Shown here: positions 36,205 to 50,545 of the stretch, piece after piece | How positions within the stretch are numbered: position 1 is the first letter of the stretch | How the letters are laid out: every line of letters begins with the position of its first letter | Assembly (NCBI RefSeq): GCF_003818115.1 | Contig: NZ_RPOI01000021.1 | Coordinates: 1 to 64,000 of the forward strand | DNA: 64,000 nt | Source of the DNA: Citrobacter youngae | Lineage (GTDB): Bacteria; Pseudomonadota; Gammaproteobacteria; Enterobacterales; Enterobacteriaceae | Direction: 5' to 3' | Translations under genes and position numbers: made by a program | Notes under the pieces: model-generated | What the model was told of the DNA's origin: nothing | Seen by the model: the letters and a program-made list of their open reading frames with translations, nothing else | Database searches by the model: none

Positions 36205-38059
36205 CCATACGCTGATACAGGCGCTGATTTATCTCGGATCGGCGGCGCTGATAGTCCCCATTGCCGTGCGGCTGGGGTTAGGGTCGGTGCTGGGCTATCT
36301 CATCGCCGGATGCATTATCGGACCCTGGGGTCTGAGGCTGGTGACGGACGCCGAATCTATCCTGCATTTTGCGGAAATCGGTGTGGTGCTGATGCTGTTT
36401 GTCATTGGTCTGGAGCTGGATCCGCAACGTTTGTGGAAATTGCGGGCCTCGGTGTTCGGCGGCGGTGCATTGCAGATGGTGGTTTGCGGCGGTTTGATTG
36501 GCCTGTTCTGTATGTTCCTCGGCCTGCGCTGGCAGGTGGCGGAGCTGATCGGCATGACGCTGGCGCTTTCCTCGACGGCCATCGCGATGCAGGCGATGAA
36601 TGAACGCAACCTGATGGTGTCGCAACTGGGGCGTAGCGCATTTGCCGTGCTGCTGTTCCAGGATATCGCCGCTATTCCATTGGTGGCGATGATCCCATTG
36701 CTGGCGGCGAGCGGTGCATCGACTACGCTTGGGGCATTTGCATTGTCTGCCCTGAAGGTAGCGGGCGCACTGGTATTGGTGGTGGTGTTGGGGCGTTATG
36801 TCACCCGTCCTGCCTTACGTTTTGTTGCGCGCTCGGGCCTGCGGGAAGTGTTCAGCGCCGTCGCGCTGTTCCTCGTTTTCGGTTTTGGTCTGCTGTTGGA
36901 AGAGGTTGGCCTGTCGATGGCTATGGGGGCGTTTCTGGCTGGCGTGCTGCTGGCGAGCTCTGAGTATCGCCACGCGCTGGAAAGTGATATTGAGCCGTTT
37001 AAGGGGCTGCTGCTGGGGCTGTTCTTCATCGGTGTGGGGATGTCTATCGACTTCGGTACGCTGATTGATAATCCTTTGCGTATTATCATTCTGCTGGTTG
37101 GTTTCCTGGTGATTAAAACCGTCATGCTGTGGCTGATAGCGAAACCCTTACAGGTGCCGAACAAGCAGCGTCGCTGGTTTGCCGTATTACTTGGGCAGGG
37201 CAGTGAGTTTGCCTTCGTGGTGTTTGGCGCGGCGCAAATGGCGAACGTGCTTGACCCTGACTGGGCGAAATCGCTGACGCTGGCGGTCGCGCTGTCGATG
37301 GCGGCGACGCCGATTTTACTGGTGATTCTTACGCGTCTGGAAAAATCGGCGACCGGTGAAGCGCGGGAAGCGGATGAAATCGATGAGGAGCAACCGCGGG
37401 TGATCATCGCTGGATTTGGGCGATTTGGCCAGATAACCGGTCGTCTGTTGTTGTCGAGCGGGGTCAAAATGGTGGTTCTTGATCATGACCCGGACCATAT
37501 CGAAACGCTGCGTAAATTCGGCATGAAGGTTTTCTATGGCGATGCGACCCGGATGGATCTGCTGGAGTCAGCCGGAGCAGCCAAAGCGGAAGTGATCATT
37601 AATGCCATTGACGATCCGCAAACCAGCCTGCAACTGACCGAAATGGTGAAAGAACATTTCCCGCATTTACAAATTATTGCCCGTGCGCGCGACGTGGATC
37701 ATTACATCCGTCTACGCCAGGCAGGCGTGGATATGCCGGAACGCGAAACCTTTGAAGGTGCACTGAAGACCGGACGTCTGGCGTTGGAGGGGCTCGGGCT
37801 TGGGCGCTATGAAGCGCGTGAGCGGGCCGATGTCTTCCGGCGCTTCAATATATTGATGGTTGAGGAGATGGTGAAAGGTGAAGATGACGCGATTTCGCGT
37901 GCGGCTGTTTATAAGCGCACCAGCGCAATGCTGAGTGAAATTATTGCCGAAGATCGTCAACATTTATCGTTGATTCAACGCCATGGCTGGCAAGGCACGG
38001 ATGAAGGTAAACATACGGGCGACGTCGCCGATGAGCCGGAAGTGAAACCGTCAGCATAG
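36197..38059 (+). CDS. kefC: Glutathione-gated K+ efflux protein KefC
   Basis: Inner-membrane K+/H+ antiporter of the CPA2 family, kept closed by glutathione and opened by glutathione adducts, which acidifies the cytoplasm against electrophiles. It is 620 aa. The N-terminal half has about twelve membrane segments. The C-terminal RCK/KTN domain starts near [19 protein letters not shown], with the NAD-binding glycines and the acidic [11 protein letters not shown]. Confidence 0.97.
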   Translation: MDSHTLIQALIYLGSAALIVPIAVRLGLGSVLGYLIAGCIIGPWGLRLVTDAESILHFAEIGVVLMLFVIGLELDPQRLWKLRASVFGGGALQMVVCGGLIGLFCMFLGLRWQVAELIGMTLALSSTAIAMQAMNERNLMVSQLGRSAFAVLLFQDIAAIPLVAMIPLLAASGASTTLGAFALSALKVAGALVLVVVLGRYVTRPALRFVARSGLREVFSAVALFLVFGFGLLLEEVGLSMAMGAFLAGVLLASSEYRHALESDIEPFKGLLLGLFFIGVGMSIDFGTLIDNPLRIIILLVGFLVIKTVMLWLIAKPLQVPNKQRRWFAVLLGQGSEFAFVVFGAAQMANVLDPDWAKSLTLAVALSMAATPILLVILTRLEKSATGEAREADEIDEEQPRVIIAGFGRFGQITGRLLLSSGVKMVVLDHDPDHIETLRKFGMKVFYGDATRMDLLESAGAAKAEVIINAIDDPQTSLQLTEMVKEHFPHLQIIARARDVDHYIRLRQAGVDMPERETFEGALKTGRLALEGLGLGRYEARERADVFRRFNILMVEEMVKGEDDAISRAAVYKRTSAMLSEIIAEDRQHLSLIQRHGWQGTDEGKHTGDVADEPEVKPSA

Positions 38060-38143
38060 GGTAAAAAATGTGATGTTCTGCAAACTTTACTGCTAATTGG
38101 CTGTTTTTGAACTACTGTAATGCTGGCGTACCACCTTAAATAG

Positions 38144-38737
<594 letters not shown>

Positions 38738-38746
38738 TCCTGTAAG

Positions 38747-38825
38747 TGCCGGATGGCTGCGAAACGCCTTATCAGGCCTACTCTTGTGCCAAGTGTAGGC
38801 CTGATAAGCGTAGCACCCTCAGGCA
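38747..38825. repeat. REP/BIME pair between folA and apaH
   Basis: GCCGGATGGCTGCG...CTTATCAGGCCTAC followed by GTAGGCCTGATAAGCG...CCTCAGGCA. It lies between convergent genes. Confidence 0.82.
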
Positions 38826-38847
38826 TAAACCTCTCAGCAGACGACTA

Positions 38848-39696
38848 TCAGGCGTTGACCGCCTCGCCGGGATCCAGATTCAGATGGCGATTTGATGGCT
38901 GCACAAAGTACTGTTTGTCTTCCCAGCGCAGACAGGTGAGATCGCCTCCCCAGCAACACCCCGTATCCAGCGCGTAAATACCTTCTGGTGTGCCTTTGCC
39001 TTCCAGCGATGCCCAGTGCCCGAATGCAATGCTGTACGCTTCACTGACAGGTCCAGGAATGGCAAACCACGGCTTCAGCGGGGCAGGTGCGTCTTCTGGT
39101 GACTCTTTGCTGTACATATCCAACTGACCATTGGGGAAGCAGTAACGCATGCGGGTAAACGCGTTGGTAATAAAACGCAGGCGCGCCAGCCCCGTCAGCT
39201 CCGGGGTCCAGTTGTTCGGCATGTCGCCATACATCGCATCAAGAAAAAACGGATACGAGTCGCTCGACAGCACGGCTTCTACGTCCCGTGCGCAGTCTTT
39301 CGCGGTCTGCAAATCCCATTGAGGGGTAATGCCAGCGTGCGCCATGACCAGTTTTTTCTCTTCGTCTACCTGCAGCAGCGGTTGACGGCGGAGCCAGTTG
39401 AGTAATTCGTCGGCATCAGGTGCTTCGAGCAGCGATGTGACCCTGTCTTTAGGTTTATTACGACTGATGCCGGCAAACACGGCCAGCAGGTGTAAATCGT
39501 GATTACCCAATACTAACCGCACGCTGTCGCCCAGTGATTTCACGTAGCGCAAAACGTCCAGCGAACCCGGCCCACGCGCGACCAAATCGCCGGTGAGCCA
39601 TAGGGTGTCTTTTCCAGGGGTAAAGTCTACCTGATGCAGCAAGGCTACCAGTTCATCGTAACAACCGTGAACGTCGCCAATAAGGTATGTCGCCAT
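38848..39696 (-). CDS. apaH: Diadenosine tetraphosphatase (symmetrical)
   Basis: Cleaves Ap4A to two ADP, and removes Np4 caps from RNA. It is 282 aa from ATG 39696 ([15 protein letters not shown]); a longer frame upstream runs into apaG. Metallophosphatase motifs: [26 protein letters not shown] and MAHAGI. The C-terminal tail (after YFVQPSNRH) differs from E. coli. It is last in the lptD-to-apaH operon, ten bases after apaG. Confidence 0.97.
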   Translation of the reverse strand: MATYLIGDVHGCYDELVALLHQVDFTPGKDTLWLTGDLVARGPGSLDVLRYVKSLGDSVRLVLGNHDLHLLAVFAGISRNKPKDRVTSLLEAPDADELLNWLRRQPLLQVDEEKKLVMAHAGITPQWDLQTAKDCARDVEAVLSSDSYPFFLDAMYGDMPNNWTPELTGLARLRFITNAFTRMRYCFPNGQLDMYSKESPEDAPAPLKPWFAIPGPVSEAYSIAFGHWASLEGKGTPEGIYALDTGCCWGGDLTCLRWEDKQYFVQPSNRHLNLDPGEAVNA

Positions 39697-39706
39697 AGAA
39701 ATTGTT

Positions 39707-40084
39707 TTAATGAATGAGTGTTGGAACGGCAAGTCGGAATACGGGAATGTCGATGGTAAAGGCGATGCCCTGCTCATCGATCATTTCGTAATGACCCTGC
39801 ATGGTGCCCAGTGGCGTTTCAATAACGGCGCCGCTGGTGTACTGGTACTCTTCGCCAGGTTCGATATGGGGCTGAACGCCAACCACACCTTCACCCTGAA
39901 CTTCGGTTTCGCGCCCATGACCATTGGTTATCAACCAATAACGCCCCAACAGCTGCACTGGCGCTCGCCCCAAATTGCGGATAGTCACGGTATAAGCAAA
40001 AACGTAACGTTCATCATCAGGTGAGGATTGCGCCTCAATGTAGACGCTTTGTACCTGAATACACACTCGGGGCGAATTGATCAT
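39707..40084 (-). CDS. apaG: ApaG protein (DUF525)
   Basis: A 125-aa single-domain beta-sandwich protein, the same length as in E. coli. Conserved segments are [20 protein letters not shown] and [18 protein letters not shown]. Biochemical role not established; the fold resembles fibronectin III. Its ATG lies two bases after the rsmA stop (TAAGCATG), so translation is coupled. Confidence 0.96.
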   Translation of the reverse strand: MINSPRVCIQVQSVYIEAQSSPDDERYVFAYTVTIRNLGRAPVQLLGRYWLITNGHGRETEVQGEGVVGVQPHIEPGEEYQYTSGAVIETPLGTMQGHYEMIDEQGIAFTIDIPVFRLAVPTLIH

Positions 40085-40086
40085 GC

Positions 40087-43179
<3,093 letters not shown>

Positions 43180-43233
43180 ACTTTTTCCATTATCAATTAA
43201 CCGCAATGCGGATTACGTTGTAAATCAATCAGA

Positions 43234-45594
43234 TCATAAAGAGCTTTGATACGGCAAAATGTTCGAACGCAGCATCTGGTTGGTGCCAAGACCATAGTTA
43301 GAGCTCAGGCCGCGCAGTTCGATATTAAAGCCGATCGAGTTGTCATATACCGCGTGTTTCTGGGTGTCATCCCAACCATTCAGCTTACGTTCATAGCCGA
43401 CGCGAATGGCATAACAGCAGGAGTTGTACTGTAAGCCCAGCATGGAATCCGCCACTTTGTTCACATTGGTATCGAAGTAGTAAGCTCCGACGATTGACCA
43501 ACGCTCAGCGATCGGCACGCTCGCCACTGCACCCACCTGAGAAATCCCGTTTTTATACTGATCTGCCGTAGAGTAATACGACGGCAGTGTTGCCTGGATA
43601 TATTCCGGGCTGGCATAGCGGTAGTTCAACTGCAGCATGCGGTTTTCGTCGCGACGGTACTCGATGCTGCTGCTGCTGGTGGCGACACTGTCCAGACGCG
43701 TGTCGTACTGGATCCCACCGCGTAAACCCCAACGATCGGAGATGCGCCAGTAAGTATCACCTGCCCATACCAATGAACCGGTTTTGTCGTCATTCTCCCA
43801 TTTTATGTTGTCATCGCCAGTGCGAGACTCGGTGAAATAGTAGATTTGACCCACAGAAATATTAAAACGTTCAACGGCCGCGTCATCATAAACGCGAGAT
43901 GTGACGCCAGTCGTTACCTGGTTAGCGGAGGCAATACGGTCCAGACCGCCATAGGTACGGTCACGGAACAGGCCACTGTAGTCAGCTTGCAGCAGGGAAG
44001 AGTCATAGTTATAGATATGACTTTGGTTGCGATAAGGCACATACAAATACTGCGCACGCGGCTCCAGCGTCTGGGTATAGCCCGGCGCCAGCATTTCCAT
44101 GTCACGTTCGAATACCAACTTACCGTCGACTTTGAACTGCGGCATGACGCGGTTAGCGGAGTCGTCGAGCTTATTTACGTTACCCTGATTGTTGTTGTAC
44201 CAGTCCAGATTGGTCTGCTGGTAGTGCGTCGCCATCAGCTTCGCTTCAGTGTTGATACTTCCCCACTGATTGGATAGCGGCAGATTGATGGTCGGCTCAA
44301 GGTGAACACGCGTCGCTTCCGGCATGTCGTCATTGGTATTGACGAAATGCACCGCCTGTCCATAAATACGGGTATCAAATGGACCGACGTCATTCTGATA
44401 GAAGTTGACGTCTAACTGTGGCTGAGCGGAATAACTGCTGTTGTTCTGATCGTCAAAGACCTGGAACTGTTTAGTTGAGACCGTCGCATCAAAGTTTTGC
44501 ACCGCATAGCCGACACTGAATTTCTGTGTCGCATAACCGTCGGTGCTGGAACCGTACTTATTGTCAAAATCATTAAAGTAGCTGGAGTCGCTGACTTTGG
44601 TGTAGTCGACGTTGAAACGCCACACCTGGTCCATCACACCGGCGTGTTGCCAGTAAAACAGCCAGCGGCGTGAATTATCATCATTCGGATGTTCGTCGTC
44701 GTAGACCCGGTCGGAATTCAGATAATCGAGTTCCATCAGACCTGCGCCCGCTTGGGTCAGGTAACGGAATTCGTTTTCCCACATAATGCCGCCACGGCGA
44801 TGCATATAATGCGGCGTAATGGTGGCGTCCATGTTGGGCGCGATATTCCAGTAATACGGCAGGTAGAACTCAAAATAGTTCTTGGTGGAGTATTTTGCGT
44901 TCGGGATCAAGAAACCGGAACGGCGTTTATCGCCGACTGGGAGTTGTAAATAGGGGCTGTAAAACACAGGAACCGGGCCCAGCTTAAAACGGGCGTTCCA
45001 GATTTCAGCGACCTGTTCTTCACGGTCATGGATCACTTCGCTACCGACGACGCTCCAGGTATTGGAACCCGGAAGACAGGAGGTAAAACTGCCGTTTTCC
45101 AGAATGGTATAGCGATTCTCACCGCGCTGTTTCATCAGGTCCGCTTTCCCGCGCCCCTGGCGTCCCACCATCTGGTAGTCACCTTCCCAGACGTTGGTGT
45201 CTTTCGTATTCAGGTTTGCCCAACCCTTTGGTCCCTTCAGAATGACCTGGTTGTCATCATAATGGACGTTGCCCAACGCATCGACGGTACGAACGGTAGC
45301 GGGTTGACCTTCGGCCTGCTTTTGATGAAGCTGCACTTCATCGGCTTGTAGGCGGCTGTTACCCTGCGCAATATCCACGTTGCCGGTAAACACGGCGTCA
45401 TCAGGGTAGTTCCCTTTCGCGTGATCGGCATTGATGGTGACAGGTAACTCATTGGTATCGCCCTGCACCAGAGGACGGTTGTAGCTTGGCACGCCCAACA
45501 TGCACTGTGAGGCGAGATCGGCTGCCAGACCCTGTTGGCTATAAAGGGCGCTGGCAATCATGGTGGTCAGAAGAGTGGGAATACGTTTTTTCAT
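43234..45594 (-). CDS. lptD: LPS assembly outer-membrane protein LptD
   Basis: Beta-barrel that with LptE inserts lipopolysaccharide into the outer leaflet. It is 786 aa (E. coli 784). The signal peptide ends near LAA. The N-terminal OstA/jellyroll domain comes before a 26-strand barrel. The cysteines for the essential disulphides are present: Cys31 (SQCMLG), the Cys of FTSCLPGSN, and the adjacent pair in [12 protein letters not shown]. First gene of the operon down to apaH. Confidence 0.97.
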   Translation of the reverse strand: MKKRIPTLLTTMIASALYSQQGLAADLASQCMLGVPSYNRPLVQGDTNELPVTINADHAKGNYPDDAVFTGNVDIAQGNSRLQADEVQLHQKQAEGQPATVRTVDALGNVHYDDNQVILKGPKGWANLNTKDTNVWEGDYQMVGRQGRGKADLMKQRGENRYTILENGSFTSCLPGSNTWSVVGSEVIHDREEQVAEIWNARFKLGPVPVFYSPYLQLPVGDKRRSGFLIPNAKYSTKNYFEFYLPYYWNIAPNMDATITPHYMHRRGGIMWENEFRYLTQAGAGLMELDYLNSDRVYDDEHPNDDNSRRWLFYWQHAGVMDQVWRFNVDYTKVSDSSYFNDFDNKYGSSTDGYATQKFSVGYAVQNFDATVSTKQFQVFDDQNNSSYSAQPQLDVNFYQNDVGPFDTRIYGQAVHFVNTNDDMPEATRVHLEPTINLPLSNQWGSINTEAKLMATHYQQTNLDWYNNNQGNVNKLDDSANRVMPQFKVDGKLVFERDMEMLAPGYTQTLEPRAQYLYVPYRNQSHIYNYDSSLLQADYSGLFRDRTYGGLDRIASANQVTTGVTSRVYDDAAVERFNISVGQIYYFTESRTGDDNIKWENDDKTGSLVWAGDTYWRISDRWGLRGGIQYDTRLDSVATSSSSIEYRRDENRMLQLNYRYASPEYIQATLPSYYSTADQYKNGISQVGAVASVPIAERWSIVGAYYFDTNVNKVADSMLGLQYNSCCYAIRVGYERKLNGWDDTQKHAVYDNSIGFNIELRGLSSNYGLGTNQMLRSNILPYQSSL

Positions 45595-45756
45595 ACGTTG
45601 TATTTATTGTTCCATCATCAGTAGCGTCGCGCGTGACAAACGGTCACAGCCTAACTTATCTCATCTTCACTGCGCTAGTGTTAATCCTGCCGATTAAGGC
45701 TCCGTGGTGTTAGGCACGGCATTGAATGACAGGTATGATAATGCAAATTATAGGCG

Positions 45757-45814
45757 ATGTCCCACAATTGACCGCTGCCGTAAATCGGTAAAAGCACCTT
45801 ATATTGTGGGACAT
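45757..45814. repeat. 12-bp inverted repeat between lptD and djlA
   Basis: ATGTCCCACAAT (45757-45768) and ATTGTGGGACAT (45803-45814) are exact reverse complements with a 34-base loop. The loop holds a smaller ACCG...CGGT stem. It lies 35-90 bp before djlA, in the divergent promoter space. Operator or RNA stem-loop; function not known to me. Confidence 0.6.
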
Positions 45815-45848
45815 AGCCTGGCTGAGAGCAGAAAGATTTGGGGAGTCT

Positions 45849-46664
45849 ATGCAGTATTGGGGAAAGATAATTGGCGTAGCCGTGGCTTTAATGATGGGCG
45901 GCGGCTTCTGGGGTGTGGTTCTGGGCCTGTTAGTGGGGCACATGTTCGACAAAGCCCGTATGCGCAAAATGGCGTGGTTTGCCAACCAACGTGAACGCCA
46001 GGCGCTGTTTTTTGCGACCACTTTTGAGGTAATGGGGCATCTGACCAAATCCAAAGGCCGCGTCACGGAAGCCGATATTCATATCGCCAGCCAATTGATG
46101 GACCGCATGAATTTGCACGGTGATTCGCGTACGGCCGCGCAGCATGCTTTCCGGGTGGGAAAATCAGACAATTACCCATTACGTGAAAAAATGCGTCAGT
46201 TTCGCAGCGTCTGTTTTGGTCGATTCGATCTGATCCGCATGTTCCTGGAGATTCAGATTCAGGCGGCATTTGCCGATGGGTCATTGCACCCTAACGAGCG
46301 TGAAGTGCTGTATGTGATTGCTGAAGAGTTGGGGATCTCACGGACCCAATTTGATCAGTTCCTGCGTATGATGCAGGGCGGCGCGCAGTTTGGCGGCGGA
46401 TATCAGCAGCAGTCCGGCGGCGGTGGCTGGCAGCAGGCGCAACGCGGCCCGACGCTGGAAGACGCCTGCAATGTGCTGGGTGTGAAAGCGACCGATGATG
46501 CGACCACCATTAAGCGCGCCTACCGTAAGCTGATGAGCGAGCACCACCCCGACAAGCTGGTTGCGAAAGGCCTGCCGCCAGAAATGATGGAAATGGCTAA
46601 GCAAAAAGCGCAGGAAATTCAAAAGGCTTACGAGTTAATTAAAGAACAGAAAGGCTTCAAGTAA
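45849..46664 (+). CDS. djlA: DnaJ-like membrane co-chaperone DjlA
   Basis: Type III J-protein anchored in the inner membrane; stimulates DnaK and, when overproduced in E. coli, activates the Rcs system. It is 271 aa from ATG 45849 ([18 protein letters not shown]), with GGGGAG upstream. One N-terminal membrane segment with glycine-rich faces, a central TerB-like helical region, a Gly/Gln-rich linker ([13 protein letters not shown]), and a C-terminal J domain with the HPD motif in SEHHPDKLV. Confidence 0.96.
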   Translation: MQYWGKIIGVAVALMMGGGFWGVVLGLLVGHMFDKARMRKMAWFANQRERQALFFATTFEVMGHLTKSKGRVTEADIHIASQLMDRMNLHGDSRTAAQHAFRVGKSDNYPLREKMRQFRSVCFGRFDLIRMFLEIQIQAAFADGSLHPNEREVLYVIAEELGISRTQFDQFLRMMQGGAQFGGGYQQQSGGGGWQQAQRGPTLEDACNVLGVKATDDATTIKRAYRKLMSEHHPDKLVAKGLPPEMMEMAKQKAQEIQKAYELIKEQKGFK

Positions 46665-46712
46665 ATATACACGGCATCCTTCAGGCTGCCTCTTTGTTGG
46701 CTGCACTGTGAA

Positions 46713-46746
46713 ACCCCAGTCACATAGTTATCTATGCTCCTGGGGA
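46713..46746. repeat. Stem-loop in the djlA-rluA gap
   Basis: CCCCAG (46714-46719) pairs with CTGGGG (46740-46745), and the inner CATAG (46723-46727) pairs with CTATG (46732-46736). I recall very similar CCCCAGTCAC...CTGGGG blocks in other enterobacterial intergenic regions, so it is probably a dispersed element. No strong T-run follows. Confidence 0.5.
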
Positions 46747-46836
46747 TTTCTTCGTTTGCCGCCACGATGCATCTCGAATGATTTGTGTCTATAACCCGAG
46801 ACACAAAGTAAAAATGAAATGTGTCACAGCAACGTT

Positions 46837-47496
46837 TTAAAAATCCGCCGGGACTTTAAACGTCATACTGTTGCCGTATTCGGGATGGGTGATGGTTAAC
46901 ATCTCTGCATGCAGCAACAGGCGCGGCGCCAACGCCAGCGCTTCCGGCGGCGCATAGAAGCGGTCGCCCAGGATTGGATGCCCTAAAGCCAGCATATGTA
47001 CACGCAACTGGTGGGAGCGTCCGGTAATGGGTTTGAGCACCACCCGGGCGGTGTTATCCGCCGCGAACTCCACCACCTCATACTCAGTTTGCGCTGATTT
47101 CCCGGTCTCATAACACACTTTTTGCTTTGGCCGATTCGGCCAGTCGCAAATCAGCGGCAAATCAACCAGTCCCTCGGCAGGTGCGGGATGTCCCCACACC
47201 CGTGCCACGTACTGTTTCTTCGGCTCGCGTTCGCGAAACTGGCGTTTTAGCTCACGCTCTGCCGCTTTGGTTAGCGCGACTACAATCACGCCGCTGGTGG
47301 CCATATCCAGACGATGTACGGATTCAGCCTGCGGATAGTCGCGCTGAATACGCGTCATCACGCTGTCTTTGTGTTCATCCAGACGACCCGGCACGGACAA
47401 CAAGCCGCTCGGCTTGTTGACCACCATAATATGCTCATCCTGATACAGGATAACCAGCCAGGGTTCCTGCGGCGGATTGTAGTTTTCCATCCCCAT
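46837..47496 (-). CDS. rluA: Dual-specificity pseudouridine synthase RluA
   Basis: Makes pseudouridine at 23S rRNA position 746 and at position 32 of several tRNAs. It is 219 aa, the E. coli length. Catalytic Asp is in SVHRLDMATSG; other family motifs are VVNKPSGLLSVPG and PITGRSHQLRVHM. It lies 11 bases after rapA in the same direction. Confidence 0.97.
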   Translation of the reverse strand: MGMENYNPPQEPWLVILYQDEHIMVVNKPSGLLSVPGRLDEHKDSVMTRIQRDYPQAESVHRLDMATSGVIVVALTKAAERELKRQFREREPKKQYVARVWGHPAPAEGLVDLPLICDWPNRPKQKVCYETGKSAQTEYEVVEFAADNTARVVLKPITGRSHQLRVHMLALGHPILGDRFYAPPEALALAPRLLLHAEMLTITHPEYGNSMTFKVPADF

Positions 47497-47507
47497 GTAT
47501 GGCTCCG

Positions 47508-50414
47508 TTACTGATGCGTCACGACGATCAGGCGCAGGGCATCAAGACGCCATCCCGCCTGATCCAAGCTTTCCATCACCTGCTGGCGGTTGCTTTCAAT
47601 TGCGCTGAGTTCGTCATCACGGATGTTCGGGTTAACGGCACGTAGCGCTTCCAGACGGGACAGTTCCGCAGTCAGTTTTTCGTCCGCTTCTTTACGCGCC
47701 GCGTCGATCAGCGCGCGAGCCGATTTTTCCACCTGCGCTTCACCCAGTTGCAGAATGGCATGAACGTCCTGCTGCACGGCGTTGACCAGTTTACTGCCGG
47801 TGTGGCGGTTAACAGCGCTGAGCTGGCGGTTAAAGGTTTCGAATTCAACCTGTGCGGCAAGGTTATTGCCGTTTTTATCCAGCAGCATACGTACCGGCGT
47901 TGGCGGCAGGAAGCGGTTCAACTGCAGCTGTTTCGGCGCTTGCGCTTCAACCACATACACCAGCTCAACCAGCAGAGTGCCGACCGGTAATGCTTTGTTT
48001 TTCAACAACGAAATGGTGCTGCTACCGGTGTCGCCGGAGAGGATAAGATCCAGACCATTACGGATTAACGGATGCTCCCAGGTAATAAACTGCGCATCTT
48101 CACGCGACAAGGCGACATCACGTTCAAACGTAATGGTGCAGCCATCTTCCGGCAGCCCAGGGAAATCAGGCACCAGCATATGATCGGACGGGGTCAGCAC
48201 GATCAGATTGTCGCCACGGTCATCCTGATTAATACCAACGATATCAAACAGGTTCATGGCGAAGGCGATCAGGCTGGTATCGTCGTCCTGCTCTTCAATG
48301 CTCTCAGCCAGTGCCAGCGCTTTTTCACCGCCGTTAGAGTGGATCTCCAGCAGACGATCGCGACCTTGCTCCAGCTGTGCTTTCAGCGCGTCATGCTGTT
48401 CGCGGCAGGTTTTGATCAGATCGTCAAAGCCATCGGTATTTTCTGGTTCAGCCAGGTAGCCGATCAGATTGTTATATACCGTGTCATAGATGGTACGGCC
48501 GGTTGGGCAGGTGTGTTCGAACGCATCCAGACCTTCGTGGTACCAGCGCACCAGCACGGATTGCGCGGTTTTTTCCAGGTACGGGACATGAATCTGAATA
48601 TCATGCGCCTGACCAATACGGTCCAGACGACCAATACGCTGTTCCAGCAGGTCCGGGTTGAACGGCAGGTCAAACATCACCAGATTGCTGGCGAACTGGA
48701 AGTTGCGCCCTTCGGAGCCGATTTCAGAACATAGCATTACCTGAGCGCCGCTATCTTCTTCGCTAAACCAGGCTGCGGCGCGGTCACGCTCAATGATCGA
48801 CATCCCTTCATGGAACACGGCAGCGCGGATACCTTCGCGCTCGCGCAGAACCTGCTCCAGTTGAAGCGCGGTGGTGGCTTTTGCACAGATAACCAGTACT
48901 TTTTGCGAGCGGTGGCTGGTCAGATAGCCCATCAGCCATTCCACGCGCGGGTCAAAGTTCCACCAGGTACCGGTATCGCCTTCGAATTCCTGATAAATCT
49001 GTTCCGGGTAGAGCATGTCGCGCGCCCGGTCTTCCGCACTCTTACGCGCGCCCATAATGCCGGAAACTTTAATCGCCGTCTGGTATTGGGTTGGCAGCGG
49101 TAGCTTGATGGTATGCAGTTCGCGTTTCGGGAAGCCTTTCACGCCGTTACGGGTGTTGCGAAACAGCACGCGGCTGGTGCCGTGTCTGTCCATCAGCATT
49201 GAAACCAGCTCCTGACGCGCGCTCTGGGCATCTTCGCTGTCGCTGTTTGCCGCCTGCAATAACGGTTCAATGTCCTGTTCGCCAATCATGTCACCTAACA
49301 TGTTCAGCTCATTGTTGCTCAGTTTGTTGCCAGCCAGCAGCATGGCGACGGCATCGGCGACCGGACGGTAATTTTTCTGTTCTTCAACAAACTGGGCGAA
49401 ATCGTGGAAGCGGCTGGGGTCCAGCAGGCGCAGGCGCGCAAAGTGGCTTTCCAGACCCAGCTGTTCCGGTGTAGCGGTTAGCAGCAGGATGCCCGGTACG
49501 CGTTCTGCCAGTTGTTCAACGGCCATATATTCACGGCTGGGCGCGTCTTCGCTCCACACCAGGTGATGCGCTTCATCGACAATCAGCAGATCCCATTCGG
49601 CGTCACACAGATGCTCCAGGCGCTGTTTACTGCGACGGGCAAAGTCCAGCGAACAGATAACCAGTTGTTCGGTTTCAAACGGGTTGTAGGCATCGTGCTG
49701 CGCTTCTGCATAACGCTCATCATCAAACAGCGCAAAACGCAGGTTGAAGCGACGCAGCATTTCGACCAGCCACTGGTGCTGTAACGTCTCCGGGACGATG
49801 ATCAGTACGCGCTCTGCGGCGCCTGACAGCAGCTGTTGATGCAGGATCATCCCGGCTTCAATGGTTTTACCTAAACCCACTTCGTCTGCCAGCAATACGC
49901 GAGGGGCATGACGACGGCCGACGTCATGGGCAATGTTGAGCTGGTGGGGGATCAGGCTGGTACGTTGACCACGCAAACCACTCCACGGCATACGGTACTG
50001 CTCGCTCTGAAATTTACGTGCGCGATAGCGCAGCGCAAAGCGATCCATACGGTCAATCTGGCCGGCAAACAGGCGATCTTGTGGTTTGCTGAATACCAGC
50101 TTGCTGTCGAGCAGCACTTCACGCAGCGTTACACCGGTTTCTTCGGTATCAAGGCGGGTTCCGATATAGGCAAGCAGGCCGTTTTCTTCTTTTACTTCAT
50201 CGACATGCAGTTGCCAGCCTTCATGGCTCGTTATCGTATCACCAGGATTGAACATCACGCGGGTCACGGGGGAATCACTGCGCGCATACAGACGGCTTTC
50301 ACCCGTCGAAGAGAAAAGTAAAGTGACGGTTCGCGCATCCATGGCGACAACGGTACCAAGTCCCAATTCGCTTTCTGTATCGCTGATCCAGCGTTGACCA
50401 AGTGTAAAAGGCAT
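47508..50414 (-). CDS. rapA: RNA polymerase-recycling ATPase RapA
   Basis: SWI2/SNF2 ATPase (HepA) that binds RNA polymerase and promotes its reuse. It is 968 aa, the E. coli length. Walker A region [22 protein letters not shown] box [21 protein letters not shown], and helicase motif VI region [14 protein letters not shown]. Two Tudor-like domains are expected at the N-terminus. Confidence 0.98.
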   Translation of the reverse strand: MPFTLGQRWISDTESELGLGTVVAMDARTVTLLFSSTGESRLYARSDSPVTRVMFNPGDTITSHEGWQLHVDEVKEENGLLAYIGTRLDTEETGVTLREVLLDSKLVFSKPQDRLFAGQIDRMDRFALRYRARKFQSEQYRMPWSGLRGQRTSLIPHQLNIAHDVGRRHAPRVLLADEVGLGKTIEAGMILHQQLLSGAAERVLIIVPETLQHQWLVEMLRRFNLRFALFDDERYAEAQHDAYNPFETEQLVICSLDFARRSKQRLEHLCDAEWDLLIVDEAHHLVWSEDAPSREYMAVEQLAERVPGILLLTATPEQLGLESHFARLRLLDPSRFHDFAQFVEEQKNYRPVADAVAMLLAGNKLSNNELNMLGDMIGEQDIEPLLQAANSDSEDAQSARQELVSMLMDRHGTSRVLFRNTRNGVKGFPKRELHTIKLPLPTQYQTAIKVSGIMGARKSAEDRARDMLYPEQIYQEFEGDTGTWWNFDPRVEWLMGYLTSHRSQKVLVICAKATTALQLEQVLREREGIRAAVFHEGMSIIERDRAAAWFSEEDSGAQVMLCSEIGSEGRNFQFASNLVMFDLPFNPDLLEQRIGRLDRIGQAHDIQIHVPYLEKTAQSVLVRWYHEGLDAFEHTCPTGRTIYDTVYNNLIGYLAEPENTDGFDDLIKTCREQHDALKAQLEQGRDRLLEIHSNGGEKALALAESIEEQDDDTSLIAFAMNLFDIVGINQDDRGDNLIVLTPSDHMLVPDFPGLPEDGCTITFERDVALSREDAQFITWEHPLIRNGLDLILSGDTGSSTISLLKNKALPVGTLLVELVYVVEAQAPKQLQLNRFLPPTPVRMLLDKNGNNLAAQVEFETFNRQLSAVNRHTGSKLVNAVQQDVHAILQLGEAQVEKSARALIDAARKEADEKLTAELSRLEALRAVNPNIRDDELSAIESNRQQVMESLDQAGWRLDALRLIVVTHQ

Positions 50415-50545
50415 ATATGTTCGGCTCTATATCTTTAGTTGCAGGCAATACTCACCCTCTGCCAGAGTAAAGTGGCAGCAAGTGTATTGGGGTCCAGGAA
50501 TGGAAAGGGCGCTATGGTACTGGATGGCGACGGTTTCGTCACGCG

